Below are positions 9,209-18,144 of a stretch of DNA of 40,785 bases, piece by piece; within the stretch, counting starts at the first letter, position 1, and the number at the start of each line of letters is the position of its first letter. A program made the position numbers and the translations under genes. This DNA comes from Pseudomonadota bacterium (GTDB taxonomy: Bacteria > Pseudomonadota > Gammaproteobacteria > UBA1113). The stretch lies in NCBI GenBank assembly GCA_021782065.1, contig JAJXVQ010000001.1:1-40785 (forward strand), given 5' to 3'. The notes beneath the pieces are model-generated. The model was not told the origin of the DNA and did no database searches. It saw nothing but the letters and a program-made list of their open reading frames with translations.

Positions 9209-9859
9209 CTAAGCAATCAATAAAATGTGTCGCACCATGGCTTCGATACCTTGATAAATTTCCGCAGGGCCTTTGCCTAACATATACGCGGGGGTAGAAA
9301 CAACATTATGTGCACTGTCTACAATAATATTGTCTGCGGAACAATCCTTAGGCTCTGCACCCATGGCCTTTAATTTTTTTGCGATTGCTTCGTCGTTGCC
9401 TACGGTCAATTTAACACCTGCATCGCAAATTTTTGCCGCTAACACGGGTGAAATACAGGAAAATCCCAGTGGTTTCTTAGCTTCGTACATCGCTTTGGCA
9501 AACTGTAAGGTGTTGGTTTCTAATTGAAAATGGACGTCTTGCGTGGCAAAATCAGATAGATTGGTGACCACGCCAAAACCGCCCGCAAATATGGCAGCAT
9601 CGAAATCGGCTGCTTTAACGGTGGCAATATCTTTAACATCGCCCCGGGCTATGCGCGCTGATTCCACCAAAACATTGCGCATTTCATCGCTGACCTGTTG
9701 CGTTAAATGATCGACGACCCGCCTTTGCCAGATATTAGGCGCTACGCATTGGTAACTCGCGCCATGAGTGTCTATGGATAACAATATGAGTACCGCTTCG
9801 TGTATTTCCGCGCCATCATACACACCGCAACCCGATAAAACGACTGCTATTTTTTTCAT
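9209..9859 (-). CDS. elbB: ElbB, DJ-1/PfpI-family glyoxalase-like protein
   Basis: The 216-residue product has the expected length of ElbB and opens with KKIAVVLSGCGVYDGAEIHE, the hallmark start of this family. The nucleophile-elbow region is GFSCISP. ElbB proteins are cytosolic class I glutamine-amidotransferase-fold enzymes; the E. coli member is linked to isoprenoid production and has glyoxalase activity in vitro. The start codon overlaps the hemB stop by four bases (ATGA), so the two are probably translationally coupled. Confidence 0.9.
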   Translation of the reverse strand: MKKIAVVLSGCGVYDGAEIHEAVLILLSIDTHGASYQCVAPNIWQRRVVDHLTQQVSDEMRNVLVESARIARGDVKDIATVKAADFDAAIFAGGFGVVTNLSDFATQDVHFQLETNTLQFAKAMYEAKKPLGFSCISPVLAAKICDAGVKLTVGNDEAIAKKLKAMGAEPKDCSADNIIVDSAHNVVSTPAYMLGKGPAEIYQGIEAMVRHILLIA

Positions 9860-10830
9860 AATACACTCCGTATTTCTTTAGCATAATAAGTAATGATAAA
9901 ATCTGCACCAGCTCTTTTAATCGCTGTTAACACTTCCAGCGCCACCGCCATGTCATCGATGCTCCCCTGCGCCGCCGCAGCTTTAATCATGGCATATTCG
10001 CCACTGACATGGTAGGCCGCTAAGGGTAATTCAGGAAATTTTTCTTTTACATCGCGTATAATGTCTAAATAAGTGTGCGCCGGTTTAACCATTAATATGT
10101 CGGCTCCTTCAGCAACATCTATGCTCGCTTCTTTTAATGCTTCAAAACGATTTGCGGGATCCATTTGATAGGTTTTACGATCGCCTTGTTGCAACGTGGT
10201 GTGCGCCGCCAACCGAAAAGGACCATACAACGCAGAGCTGTATTTTACCGCATAACTTAAAATGGGAATATGGCTAAAGCCCTCGCCATCTAAAGCCGCA
10301 CGTATGGCCGTAACCATACCATCCATCATGCCACTCGGTGCAATGACATCGGCCCCTGCACGCGCATGGCTGAGCGCTTGTTGCCCCAGCAATGCTAAAG
10401 TGCGATCGTTGTCTACATCTAGACCCGATGCAGTTAAAGCGCCGCAATGCCCATGATCCGTGTATTCGCAAAAACACAGATCCGTGATGACTAAACATTC
10501 AGGATAGTATTCCTTAAAAACACGTATCGCTTGTTGCACGACGCCCTTGTCATTACTTGCGAGACTACCTAGCGCATCTTTGCTTTCGGGGATGCCAAAA
10601 AGCATTACTCCTAATATGCCTAGGTCGCGCAAGGCCTTGGCCTCGGCAACTAATTCGTCGTTGGACCATTGATAATGTCCAGGCAAACTGGCTATAGGCT
10701 GGCGTGTGCCGCGCCCAGCACAGACAAATACGGGTAAAATGAAGTCATCACCCTGTAAACGCGTTTCTTGCAACAAACGCCGTAGGCTTGCATTTTGCCG
10801 TAACCGCCGCGGTCTTTGGATTAGGCTCAT
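9856..10830 (-). CDS. hemB: Porphobilinogen synthase (delta-aminolevulinate dehydratase)
   Basis: The 324-residue enzyme condenses two 5-aminolevulinate molecules to porphobilinogen in haem biosynthesis. It shows the cysteine-rich zinc site DLCFCEYTDHGHCG, the Schiff-base lysine region VKYSSALYGPFR and a second active-site lysine in MVKPAHTYLDI, so it is the zinc-dependent type. It is first of a two-gene unit with elbB. Two TATAAT-like hexamers lie in the 50 bases upstream. Together with hemF at 19.0 kb it indicates an aerobic haem pathway. Confidence 0.96.
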   Translation of the reverse strand: MSLIQRPRRLRQNASLRRLLQETRLQGDDFILPVFVCAGRGTRQPIASLPGHYQWSNDELVAEAKALRDLGILGVMLFGIPESKDALGSLASNDKGVVQQAIRVFKEYYPECLVITDLCFCEYTDHGHCGALTASGLDVDNDRTLALLGQQALSHARAGADVIAPSGMMDGMVTAIRAALDGEGFSHIPILSYAVKYSSALYGPFRLAAHTTLQQGDRKTYQMDPANRFEALKEASIDVAEGADILMVKPAHTYLDIIRDVKEKFPELPLAAYHVSGEYAMIKAAAAQGSIDDMAVALEVLTAIKRAGADFIITYYAKEIRSVL

Positions 10831-10878
10831 TTAAATTGACCTCTACAAAATTATAATAGCGTGATTATAACACGATTT

Positions 10879-10902
10879 GGGTGGTTCACGAATCGCCCCT
10901 AC
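10879..10902. repeat. Short REP-like palindrome (family 3), copy 1
   Basis: GGGTGGTTCACGAATCGCCC is an imperfect palindrome with two wobble pairs. It matches 18 of 20 positions of the copy at 14714-14733. It lies between hemB and the end of comM. Confidence 0.6.
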
Positions 10903-10925
10903 AAGCATTGCGCGTACCTCCCACC

Positions 10926-12443
10926 CTACAAATCTACCGCCATCAATGCCGTTTGATAAGCAAACGCTTCTGCCAAATGTGTTTTTTCTATGGCATCGCA
11001 TTCTGCCAAATCGGCAATGGTGCGCGCTAATTTTAAAATGCGATGGTAACTGCGTGCCGATAAACGACGCTCCTCAACGATAGAAACCGCATAATGTTGC
11101 AACGCTACGCTCAATGGACAATAATGCACTAAGTTTTGATGCGTTAAGCGCGCATTCGATTGTTGTTGCCGTTGATATTGCTTGTTGCGCGCCATGACCA
11201 CCCGCGCTTGCACGGTATGGCTGTTTTCAGCCACTTCCTTTGTATTCAACAAAATTTGCGGCGGTAACTGCGCCACCGTGATGCGCATGTCGATGCGATC
11301 TAAAAAAGGTCCAGACAAGCGATGATGATAGCGCTGAATTTGCTCTGCACTGCAATGACATTGCCCCAATGGATTACCATAATGACCGCAAGGACAAGGA
11401 TTCATCGCCGCAATGAGCTGAAACCGGGAGGGAAACTCAGCTTGTTGTGCAGCCCTAGAAATAATCACCATTCCCGATTCTAAAGGTTCGCGCAAAGATT
11501 CTAAAACCCCGCGCTGGAATTCGGGCAGCTCATCTAAAAACAATACGCCTTGATGCGCTAAAGAAATTTCTCCCGGTTTGGGCGGTGAACCCCCACCCAC
11601 CAAAGCAACACTCGACGCCGTATGATGCGGTGCGCGAAAAGGCCTGCAAAACCAACCTTTATTCAACATGGTATGGCCTTGTAAGCTATACACCGCCGCT
11701 ACGTCTAGCGTTTCTTCCTCGGTCATGGGCGGCAAAATACTGGCTAAGCGATGCGCCAACATGGTCTTGCCTGTCCCCGGCGGCCCTACCATCAGCAAAC
11801 TGTGTTCTCCCGCAGCCGCTATTTCCAACGCACGCCGCGCCTGTGCTTGCCCTTTAACATCGCTTAAATCAAAATGCGATGGGTGCTCTTTCTTTTGAGC
11901 CGTAGTGGCTATAATTTTTGGCAGTGGAATACTTTTTTCTGCAAAATATGCGCATACGTCTAACAGATGTGTGGCTGAATACGCTTGTAAGTGACGCACA
12001 CAAGCCACATCGGTTGCATTGTCCGCAGGGACAATAAGCATTTTACCTGCTTTTTGGCAATGAATGGCGAAAGGCACTAAACCCGTAGTGGGACGCAATA
12101 AACCGGACAGAGCTAATTCACCGGCAAATTCGTAGACACTATAGTCGTGTTTTTTTAATTGCTGAGAAGCAATTAAAATACCTAAGGCTATAGCCAGATC
12201 GTAACGGCCACCTTCTTTAGGCATGTCTGCGGGGGCTAAATTAATGGTGATGCGACGCGCCGGGAATTCAAATTGACTGTTCATAATGGCGCTGCGTACG
12301 CGCTCTTTGCTTTCCCTGACCGCAGCTTCGGGTAAGCCTACAATGTTAAACCGCGGTACGCCGCCCGTGATATGCGTTTCAACTGTCACCATGGGCGCCT
12401 GGACGCCGATTTGCGCGCGGGAAAATAAAATTGCCAAACCCAT
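10926..12443 (-). CDS. comM: ComM/YifB-family AAA+ Mg-chelatase-like ATPase
   Basis: The 505-residue product has an N-terminal Lon-protease-like fold domain (SRAQIGVQAPMVTVETHI...), a Walker A motif GPPGTGKT, a Walker B region VLFLDELPEF, a zinc-type Cys cluster CPCGHYG...CHC, and the C-terminal Mg-chelatase domain. In Vibrio and Haemophilus, ComM is a hexameric helicase that promotes branch migration during natural transformation, acting in the cytoplasm. The length is typical. It lies 93 bp downstream of ubiK on the same strand, as in several gammaproteobacteria. Confidence 0.93.
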   Translation of the reverse strand: MGLAILFSRAQIGVQAPMVTVETHITGGVPRFNIVGLPEAAVRESKERVRSAIMNSQFEFPARRITINLAPADMPKEGGRYDLAIALGILIASQQLKKHDYSVYEFAGELALSGLLRPTTGLVPFAIHCQKAGKMLIVPADNATDVACVRHLQAYSATHLLDVCAYFAEKSIPLPKIIATTAQKKEHPSHFDLSDVKGQAQARRALEIAAAGEHSLLMVGPPGTGKTMLAHRLASILPPMTEEETLDVAAVYSLQGHTMLNKGWFCRPFRAPHHTASSVALVGGGSPPKPGEISLAHQGVLFLDELPEFQRGVLESLREPLESGMVIISRAAQQAEFPSRFQLIAAMNPCPCGHYGNPLGQCHCSAEQIQRYHHRLSGPFLDRIDMRITVAQLPPQILLNTKEVAENSHTVQARVVMARNKQYQRQQQSNARLTHQNLVHYCPLSVALQHYAVSIVEERRLSARSYHRILKLARTIADLAECDAIEKTHLAEAFAYQTALMAVDL

Positions 12444-12536
12444 AGATCCCCCTTGTTATTGTGTTTTGGGGGGATATTAAAATAAAAAATAGTGTATACG
12501 TCTGTTTGTGTACAGTCGCGGGGTATTTTCCGCTCT

Positions 12537-12791
12537 CTACCCTTTTCTCTTCTCGGCTTCTAACTGTGCAATTTGTTCTGACAACTCTTCTAACTTTAAA
12601 CGGGTTTTATTCAATACTTTAGTCTGCACATCAAATTCTTCGCGCGTGACTAAATCTAGTTTAGCAAAAGTGCTTTGCAACACGCTGCGGAAGTTTTTTT
12701 CTAAGTCTTGTTTAACTTCATGCAGACTATCGGGCAAAATATCCGTCAGTTTTTTCGACAATGCATCAAAAAATTTGGAATCGAACATCAT
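12537..12791 (-). CDS. ubiK: UbiK, ubiquinone biosynthesis accessory factor
   Basis: The 84-residue product has the BMFP (YqiC) layout: an N-terminal amphipathic region (DSKFFDALSKKLTDILPDS) and a C-terminal coiled coil starting near residue 50 (TREEFDVQTKVLNKTRLKLEELSEQ, split by heptads), ending in a basic tail. UbiK forms trimers and associates with UbiJ and lipids to support the aerobic ubiquinone complex. The ATG follows AGGAGA. UbiJ is not in the window. Confidence 0.88.
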   Translation of the reverse strand: MMFDSKFFDALSKKLTDILPDSLHEVKQDLEKNFRSVLQSTFAKLDLVTREEFDVQTKVLNKTRLKLEELSEQIAQLEAEKRKG

Positions 12792-12826
12792 TTCTCCTGT
12801 CTCGTTTTGAGAAGTTTATTTCTACA

Positions 12827-12956
12827 GATACTCTTCGCAGTTGATTTTTAGGGGGTGCCGCCTACGCTCATCTCGCACTAGTAGATGACAGAGTACGCCA
12901 CTCTCTGGTGCTCGAGGGCTAGGTGCCTACCCTCAACACCAACTGCTGTGAATATA
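12827..12956. repeat. Family 2 palindrome-ended element, copy 2
   Basis: It begins GATACTCTTCGCAGTTGATT and ends CCAACTGCTGTGAATAT. The interior matches copy 1 (GCCTACGCTCATCTCGC, GAGTACGCCACTC, GGTGCTCGAGG). It sits between the divergent ubiK and PII genes. Confidence 0.8.
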
Positions 12957-13075
12957 GACAGCCATTATTCTGGACTCAAACTATATAGTCGGTTATTATA
13001 GCACAAATCAAGTCACTATGCGTACTTGATTGAAAGAAAGAATCAGACCGGAGTGCATTAAAATATATCTCGCCC

Positions 13076-13097
13076 AGCCGCGACCGTTAAGGAGCGG
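13076..13097 (-). repeat. Family 1 repeat core, minus orientation
   Basis: AGCCGCGACCGTTAAGGAGC plus GG is the reverse complement of the core with one change. It lies about 40 bp before the PII start codon. Confidence 0.7.
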
Positions 13098-13125
13098 AAA
13101 GTAATTACAAAATCAATTCTGTTAA

Positions 13126-13476
<351 letters not shown>

Positions 13477-13494
13477 TATCCGTTCGGAGACATG

Positions 13495-13567
13495 CGCCCC
13501 TAACCGGTCGCGACTCGGAAAATAATCGAGCGTCGATGACAGCCGAGCCGCAACCGTTAGGGAGCGG
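13495..13567. repeat. Inverted pair of family 1 cores
   Basis: A left core (13495-13518, CGCCCCTAACCGGTCGCGAC...) and a right core in reverse orientation (13543-13567, ending GTTAGGGAGCGG) are separated by about 24 bases. In RNA they could form a strong hairpin and may serve as a terminator between the convergent PII gene and lptM. Confidence 0.65.
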
Positions 13568-13591
13568 AAATTTTAATTTTGCGGTGTGGTT
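13553..13591 (+). repeat. Left arm of inverted repeat flanking lptM
   Basis: This 39-bp arm (ACCGTTAGGGAGCGG then AATTTTAATTTTGCGG...) matches the reverse complement of 13855-13893 at 37 of 39 positions by eye. It overlaps the last lptM codons and stop. Confidence 0.85.
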
Positions 13592-13851
13592 GACGAAGCG
13601 CCCATTAGAGCGGCGCTATTCGCTGACGTTGTTTTGGCAGCGCTGCTGTCAGACTGTGTTTTATCCTGAGTACTGTCTTTCTGTTGGGCGGCTGAGGGCT
13701 TCGGCTTAGTTTGATCGTTACCCAACACAAATACGTCCTTTTTATGCACACCTATCGCCTCGCCCGGCATATACAGCGGGCCACTCTGCCCACATGCTGA
13801 TAATAATATCACGCTCAGAATCATCCCTACAATTTTGTCCTTATTTTCCAT
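13573..13851 (-). CDS. lptM: LptM-like small lipoprotein
   Basis: The 92-residue product has a signal peptide ending in a lipobox (LLSAC), followed at once by GQSGPLYMPGE, the signature of LptM (formerly YifL) lipoproteins, which help LptD oxidative maturation in the outer-membrane LPS translocon. The tail (about 50 residues) is Lys/Gln/Ser/Thr-rich and longer than in E. coli. I chose the ATG at 13851, three codons inside a possible GTG start, because GGGGTGG lies seven bases before it. The gene is framed by near-identical inverted repeats that include family 1 cores. The usual neighbours lysA and dapF are not here. Confidence 0.85.
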   Translation of the reverse strand: MENKDKIVGMILSVILLSACGQSGPLYMPGEAIGVHKKDVFVLGNDQTKPKPSAAQQKDSTQDKTQSDSSAAKTTSANSAALMGASSTTPQN

Positions 13852-13854
13852 TAT

Positions 13855-13893
13855 AACCACCCCGCAAAATTAAAACTTCCGCTCCCTAACGGT
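13855..13893 (-). repeat. Right arm of inverted repeat flanking lptM
   Basis: It is the partner of 13553-13591 and ends in a family 1 core (13879-13904). It covers the ribosome-binding region of lptM, so pairing of the two arms in mRNA would hide the translation start. Confidence 0.85.
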
Positions 13894-14025
13894 CGCGCTC
13901 GGTTTGACTCAATTCCGCTTACTTACGCACGCGGCTCGAATTAGAATACCAAAATAGCGCCTATTCTTCCGTGGCTAATTTATTTCACTTATATTATACT
14001 CAGCTTTAGTTAACAATAACAGCAC

Positions 14026-14712
14026 ATGGACGCAATATTTATGCACACATTATTAGAGCATGTCACAATAGAGCCCGATTCCCCCGCCGAGGCTTCTGTC
14101 ATTTGGTTTCATGGCTTGGGAGCCGATGGCAATGATTTTGTCCCCCTAGTGCCCCAATTGGCATTGCCCAAAACATTGCCCGTGCGCTTTATTTTCCCCC
14201 ATGCTCCCGTTATTCCCGTGAGCATCAATGGAGGTTATCCCATGCCAGCATGGTTTGACATCACTACCCTCACCCCTAAACTCAAAATCGACGAGAAAGG
14301 CCTAAAAGCGGCAATCACAGCTACACACGATTTAGTACAAGTCGAAATCAATAAAGGCATACCGTCTACACGTATTATTTTAGCGGGTTTCTCGCAAGGC
14401 GGTGCGATGGCTTTGTCCGCGGCCCTTGCTTATTCCGACGCTTTAGCTGGCATCATCGCCTTATCTACGTTTATTCCCCCTACACAATTGGCTCATCTAC
14501 CATTGCATCGCCCCCCTATTTATATGGCACATGGTATCATGGACGACGTCGTACCCATGTCTTTGGGCGAACATACCTGCCACTTACTGAAAGAAAAAGG
14601 GTTTGATGTTTCTTGGAGTGTATATGCTATGGGGCACGACGTGTGTAAAAATGAGATCGATTCGACTTCTAAATGGCTACAGAAATGCTTAAGTGCCGTG
14701 CCATCGCCATAA
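14026..14712 (+). CDS. Alpha/beta-hydrolase carboxylesterase (acyl-protein thioesterase type)
   Basis: The 228-residue product has the catalytic serine in GFSQGGAMA, the oxyanion stretch WFHGLGADGNDF, the aspartate in GIMDDVVP and the histidine in AMGHDVC, in the order of the phospholipase/carboxylesterase (Abhydrolase_2) family. Such enzymes are cytosolic and hydrolyse short esters, lysophospholipids or S-acyl groups; the physiological substrate is not predictable. Length fits the family. An internal ATG at codon 6 (14041) is an alternative start; neither has a strong Shine-Dalgarno. Confidence 0.88.
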   Translation: MDAIFMHTLLEHVTIEPDSPAEASVIWFHGLGADGNDFVPLVPQLALPKTLPVRFIFPHAPVIPVSINGGYPMPAWFDITTLTPKLKIDEKGLKAAITATHDLVQVEINKGIPSTRIILAGFSQGGAMALSAALAYSDALAGIIALSTFIPPTQLAHLPLHRPPIYMAHGIMDDVVPMSLGEHTCHLLKEKGFDVSWSVYAMGHDVCKNEIDSTSKWLQKCLSAVPSP

Positions 14713-14713
14713 A

Positions 14714-14733
14714 GGGTGTTTCACGAACCGCCC
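14714..14733. repeat. Short REP-like palindrome (family 3), copy 2
   Basis: GGGTGTTTCACGAACCGCCC differs from the copy at 10879 at two positions and lies directly after the esterase stop codon. Confidence 0.55.
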
Positions 14734-14763
14734 AATAGCACCTACTTTAGCAGGAGTTTATTC

Positions 14764-15684
14764 ATGGATATTTTAAAAAGCCTTACTATTGATAATTGGC
14801 ATGGCGCCATCCAAAATGAAATGGTCGAAGAAGCTATACACGCTTTAGAACATGGCAAAATTATTTTTTTACCGCAACTGGACTTCGCTCTTTCTGCAGA
14901 GGAGCACCCTTTATTATCGCCCGCGTTGACTGCCCCCAAACGAAAAAATATCAGCTTTAATCCACATTCTGGGGCTATTCACGGCGCTGTGGCCTCAGCC
15001 CTACAACAAGCACAATTAAACAGTTTAATGCGGCGTTATTATCAGCATGCCTTAGCGTTCATGAACAAGCTATTTCCCCGTTATCAAAAACATCTTTTAG
15101 CGGGACGTACTAGTTTACGTACCGCAGAAATTGCCGGTCGACGCAGTTCTTATAGAAAAGATGATTCTAGGTTACACATAGATTCTTTTGCTGCAACTCC
15201 AGTGAATGGGCGACGTATTTTGCGCATGTTTACTAACATTAATCCGCATGGGGTTGCGCGTGTTTGGCAAACGGGCGAATCTTTTAGCACCGTTGCCAAA
15301 CGATTTATGCCTCAGATCCCCTCCATGTCGGCATTAGAACAGCAATTATTGCATCTGTTCAAAATTACCAAAACACCGCGTTCGTCTTATGATCATTTTA
15401 TGCTGAACATACATAATAAGATGAAAAAGAATATGGGGTATCAGCAATCGGTAATTAAAAACACTCTAAGCCTGCCGCCAAAAAGTTCTTGGATAGTATA
15501 CACTGATCAAGTCTCACATGCCGCCATTTCTGGGCAACATGTGTTAGAGCAAACGTTCTACTTACCGCCTATGGCGATGCATTATCCAGAAACAACACCG
15601 TTGTTTGTTTTGGAAGAAATGCTAAAATATTCATTGATTATTAAAGATAAAGAACGTGCTTCGCTATCAGTAGCAGAATATTAA
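14764..15684 (+). CDS. kdoO: Kdo hydroxylase family protein
   Basis: The 306-residue product resembles the Fe(II)/2-oxoglutarate/O2-dependent Kdo hydroxylases (KdoO), which convert Kdo in the lipid A-Kdo region to Ko in Burkholderia, Yersinia and Legionella relatives. The metal-binding HxD pair is His138-x-Asp140 in RLHIDSFAATP, followed by the conserved NGRRILRMFTNINP stretch; late segments SSWIVYTDQVSHAAISGQH contain the distal His. The ATG at 14764 is preferred over an in-frame start 48 bases upstream because AGGAG precedes it. The gene is single, between the esterase and a 118-bp repeat. Confidence 0.85.
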   Translation: MDILKSLTIDNWHGAIQNEMVEEAIHALEHGKIIFLPQLDFALSAEEHPLLSPALTAPKRKNISFNPHSGAIHGAVASALQQAQLNSLMRRYYQHALAFMNKLFPRYQKHLLAGRTSLRTAEIAGRRSSYRKDDSRLHIDSFAATPVNGRRILRMFTNINPHGVARVWQTGESFSTVAKRFMPQIPSMSALEQQLLHLFKITKTPRSSYDHFMLNIHNKMKKNMGYQQSVIKNTLSLPPKSSWIVYTDQVSHAAISGQHVLEQTFYLPPMAMHYPETTPLFVLEEMLKYSLIIKDKERASLSVAEY

Positions 15685-15686
15685 AT

Positions 15687-15804
15687 GTAATTACTCGCGC
15701 CTTATAGGAAAAAGGCTCATATTGGGTGCATTAGAATATGTCTCAGCCATTCCGCTCCCTAACGGTCGCGGTTCGGTTTAAACGGAAAAGGCACGAGTAG
15801 TTAC
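15687..15804 (+). repeat. Family 1 full-length 118-bp MITE-like element, copy 1
   Basis: It begins GTAATTACTCG and ends CGAGTAGTTAC (11-bp terminal inverted repeats, one mismatch). Inside are ATATTGGGTGCATTAGAAT and the core CCGCTCCCTAACGGTCGCGG (15752 onward). It lies in the convergent gap between kdoO and nudC. Confidence 0.88.
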
Positions 15805-15886
15805 CATTAGGGATAATCACTTTCCCCTCTGTAAATACCTCGAAGCTTTTAGGAACATCTCTTCAAATTGCTTTTAAGACCTTGCG

Positions 15887-16669
15887 TTATTTATGCTTAA
15901 ATACAAAATCATCGATCAGTTTTCTGGCGATACTAATAGAGGAACTTGGTAACCCAGGTAAATTATCCGCGGCGTACCATCCTGCCGCTTCTAACTCACC
16001 ATCGCGAAATTCTATTTCACCGCCAGCATAATCAGCAGTAAAACCCAACATCAATGAATCGGGGAAAGGCCAAGGTTGGGAATCAAAATACTGTATGTTT
16101 TTAACTTGCAAGCCTACTTCCTCATAGACTTCTCTATGCACGGTTTCTTCTAAAGTTTCGCCTACTTCTACAAAACCGGCAATTAAACCATACACATTGG
16201 GAAGAAAATTGGCTTTGCGTGCCAATAGAATTTGATTGTCTTTGCGAATAGCCACAATGATGGACGGCGATATGCGGGGATAAAATGATAAATGACAAGA
16301 TGGACATTGCTTTTCAAAACCACTACCGTTAACTTTTGTTTCTACACCGCAACGCCCACAATAACGATGATTTTTATCCCAACTTAAAATTTGATGTGCG
16401 CGCACCAGTAAATTAAAGTTCTGTGGATACAATGCCTCTAATGCTGCTTTGAGTGGCAACCATGCGTAAGGGCTAGCTAATTCTTTAGGCCCTGTTACCT
16501 CAACTACGTCTATTGCAACACCTTCATGTGTTCCTAGGGGGTGCGTAGTTTGATGGTGTTCCAGCCACGCAGGCACCTCAGAAAAATTCGGAATACGATA
16601 GCTTACTTCTTTTTTCTCTAATAGAACGCAGTCATTGTAGTAATATAACTTTTGTGTGGTTGTTGGCAT
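15887..16669 (-). CDS. nudC: NADH/NAD pyrophosphatase (NudC, possible NAD-cap decapping enzyme)
   Basis: The 260-residue product has a four-cysteine zinc ribbon (CGRCG...CPSC) at about residues 105-125 and a full Nudix box GFVEVGETLEETVHREVYEE, followed by the NudC-specific SQPWPFPDSLMLGF. NudC hydrolyses NAD(H) to NMN(H) and AMP and removes NAD caps from RNA. Length equals that of E. coli NudC. AGGAGTC precedes the ATG. A solo end of a family 2 element (16727-16738) lies just upstream. Confidence 0.95.
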   Translation of the reverse strand: MPTTTQKLYYYNDCVLLEKKEVSYRIPNFSEVPAWLEHHQTTHPLGTHEGVAIDVVEVTGPKELASPYAWLPLKAALEALYPQNFNLLVRAHQILSWDKNHRYCGRCGVETKVNGSGFEKQCPSCHLSFYPRISPSIIVAIRKDNQILLARKANFLPNVYGLIAGFVEVGETLEETVHREVYEEVGLQVKNIQYFDSQPWPFPDSLMLGFTADYAGGEIEFRDGELEAAGWYAADNLPGLPSSSISIARKLIDDFVFKHK

Positions 16670-16726
16670 AAAGACTCCTGTTTAGAGTGTGTTGCTTCAT
16701 TGTAGCGTAGTGAATTAAGATATAAA

Positions 16727-16738
16727 ATATACTCATAG
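16727..16738 (+). repeat. Solo end of family 2 element
   Basis: ATATACTCATAG is identical to the outer end of copy 1 at 9073. No second end is found nearby, so this is a remnant or a chance match. It abuts the stop codon of the metallo-beta-lactamase gene. Confidence 0.45.
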
Positions 16739-16741
16739 TAA

Positions 16742-18100
16742 TTACCCTAACGTCACTTCATCCAGATAGGTAGGGATCTGACAAGACCAGCCTAGTTCTT
16801 TTTCAATATTTTTTTTGAGCGCATCGGCGGCTTCAGGCTCGCCATGGGTAATAAATACCTTACGCGGCGGACGCTGAAATTGCTTTAGCCAATACAAAAT
16901 GTCTTCGTAATCAGCATGAGCTGAGGCACTATTCAAAATAGCAATTTGCGCTTGCACGGGAATAATTTCACCGTGAATCTTAAGTTCACGCCCACCGGCT
17001 AACAAATCCGCACCGCGCGTACCGCCCGCTTGATAACCCGTCATTAAAATCGTATTGCGGGGATCAGGCGCAATACTTTTTAAATGATGCAACACTCGGC
17101 CTCCGGTCATCATACCGCTTGCAGCTACAATAATCTTAGGGCTAGGCTTATCCAATTCTTTAGATTCATCTACCGTATTGATATAACTCGCCACGCTGCA
17201 CGCCAATCTACATTGCTCTGGCGTCAAGCGACTTTCTTTGTCTGCATAGTGCTGTAGTAACATCGTCGCATTGATGGCCATAGGACTGTCTAAAAAGACA
17301 GGTACATCTGGGATGCGTTTTTCCCGTTTCAATTGCGCTAAATAATACAAGATGCTTTGTGCTCGCCCTACGGCAAACGCAGGAATTAAAACCGTGCCAC
17401 CTCGTTGAATGGTTTCTACTACTACCGCAGCAATGCTGTCCTTGGGATCGCTTTTTTCATGCAAACGATTGCCATACGTAGATTCCAATACCAAATAATC
17501 CGTTTCACGCATGAGCTCAGGTGCTTTCATGACCGGGTCATGGAAACGACCTATGTCCCCGCTGAATAACACTATTTTGCCTTCAACTTCGAACCGCACA
17601 AAAGCAGCTCCCAATATATGCCCCGCTCTGTGCCAAGAGACTTGTATGCCCGGCGCTAAGGTATAGTCTTGTGAAAATTGCATAGGCTTAAAGTGTTCTA
17701 AGGATTTTTCCGCATCCTTTATTGTATACAATGGCAATGCCGGGTGGTGCTTGCTGTAACCATGTAAATTGGCAGAACGCGCGTCTTCTTCCTGTAAATA
17801 ACCGCTATCGGGTAATAATATCGCGCACAAATCACAAGTGGGCTTGGTTGCATAAATAGTACCTTTAAAACCGTTCTTAATCAACAATGGGGTATAACCA
17901 GTGTGATCGATATGCGCATGCGTTAATACCACTGCATCTATATCTGCAGGCGCTATGGGCAAGCGATTCCAGTTACGCAAACGCAATTCTTTATAGCCTT
18001 GGAACAAACCACAGTCGACTAGTATGCGTTTGTTTTGAATGGTCAATAAATATTTTGAGCCTGTGACCGTACCGGTGGCGCCTAAGAATTTAATTTTCAT
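16742..18100 (-). CDS. MBL-fold metallo-hydrolase with CPSF-like beta-CASP/RMMBL domain
   Basis: The 452-residue product begins KIKFLGATGTVTGSKYLL and has HAHIDHTGY (the HxHxDH zinc motif), a second zinc histidine in RAGHILGAAF, the beta-CASP block, and a C-terminal RMMBL segment with SAHADYEDIL and FITHGEPEAA. This architecture is that of CPSF73-like RNA nucleases (YsbL/TTHA0252 type). The ATG at 18100 is chosen over one 57 bases upstream: the longer frame's extra N-terminus (MEKIKVRNRAATVRER...) is merely the family 1 repeat at 18110-18136 in translation. Confidence 0.9.
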   Translation of the reverse strand: MKIKFLGATGTVTGSKYLLTIQNKRILVDCGLFQGYKELRLRNWNRLPIAPADIDAVVLTHAHIDHTGYTPLLIKNGFKGTIYATKPTCDLCAILLPDSGYLQEEDARSANLHGYSKHHPALPLYTIKDAEKSLEHFKPMQFSQDYTLAPGIQVSWHRAGHILGAAFVRFEVEGKIVLFSGDIGRFHDPVMKAPELMRETDYLVLESTYGNRLHEKSDPKDSIAAVVVETIQRGGTVLIPAFAVGRAQSILYYLAQLKREKRIPDVPVFLDSPMAINATMLLQHYADKESRLTPEQCRLACSVASYINTVDESKELDKPSPKIIVAASGMMTGGRVLHHLKSIAPDPRNTILMTGYQAGGTRGADLLAGGRELKIHGEIIPVQAQIAILNSASAHADYEDILYWLKQFQRPPRKVFITHGEPEAADALKKNIEKELGWSCQIPTYLDEVTLG

Positions 18101-18109
18101 AATTTTTAT

Positions 18110-18136
18110 CCGCTCCCTGACGGTCGCGGCTCGGTT
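18110..18136 (+). repeat. Family 1 repeat core
   Basis: CCGCTCCCTGACGGTCGCGG followed by CTCGGTT. It fills the 44-bp gap between the OmpA-like lipoprotein gene and the metallo-hydrolase gene. Confidence 0.85.
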
Positions 18137-18144
18137 CCTTACTT

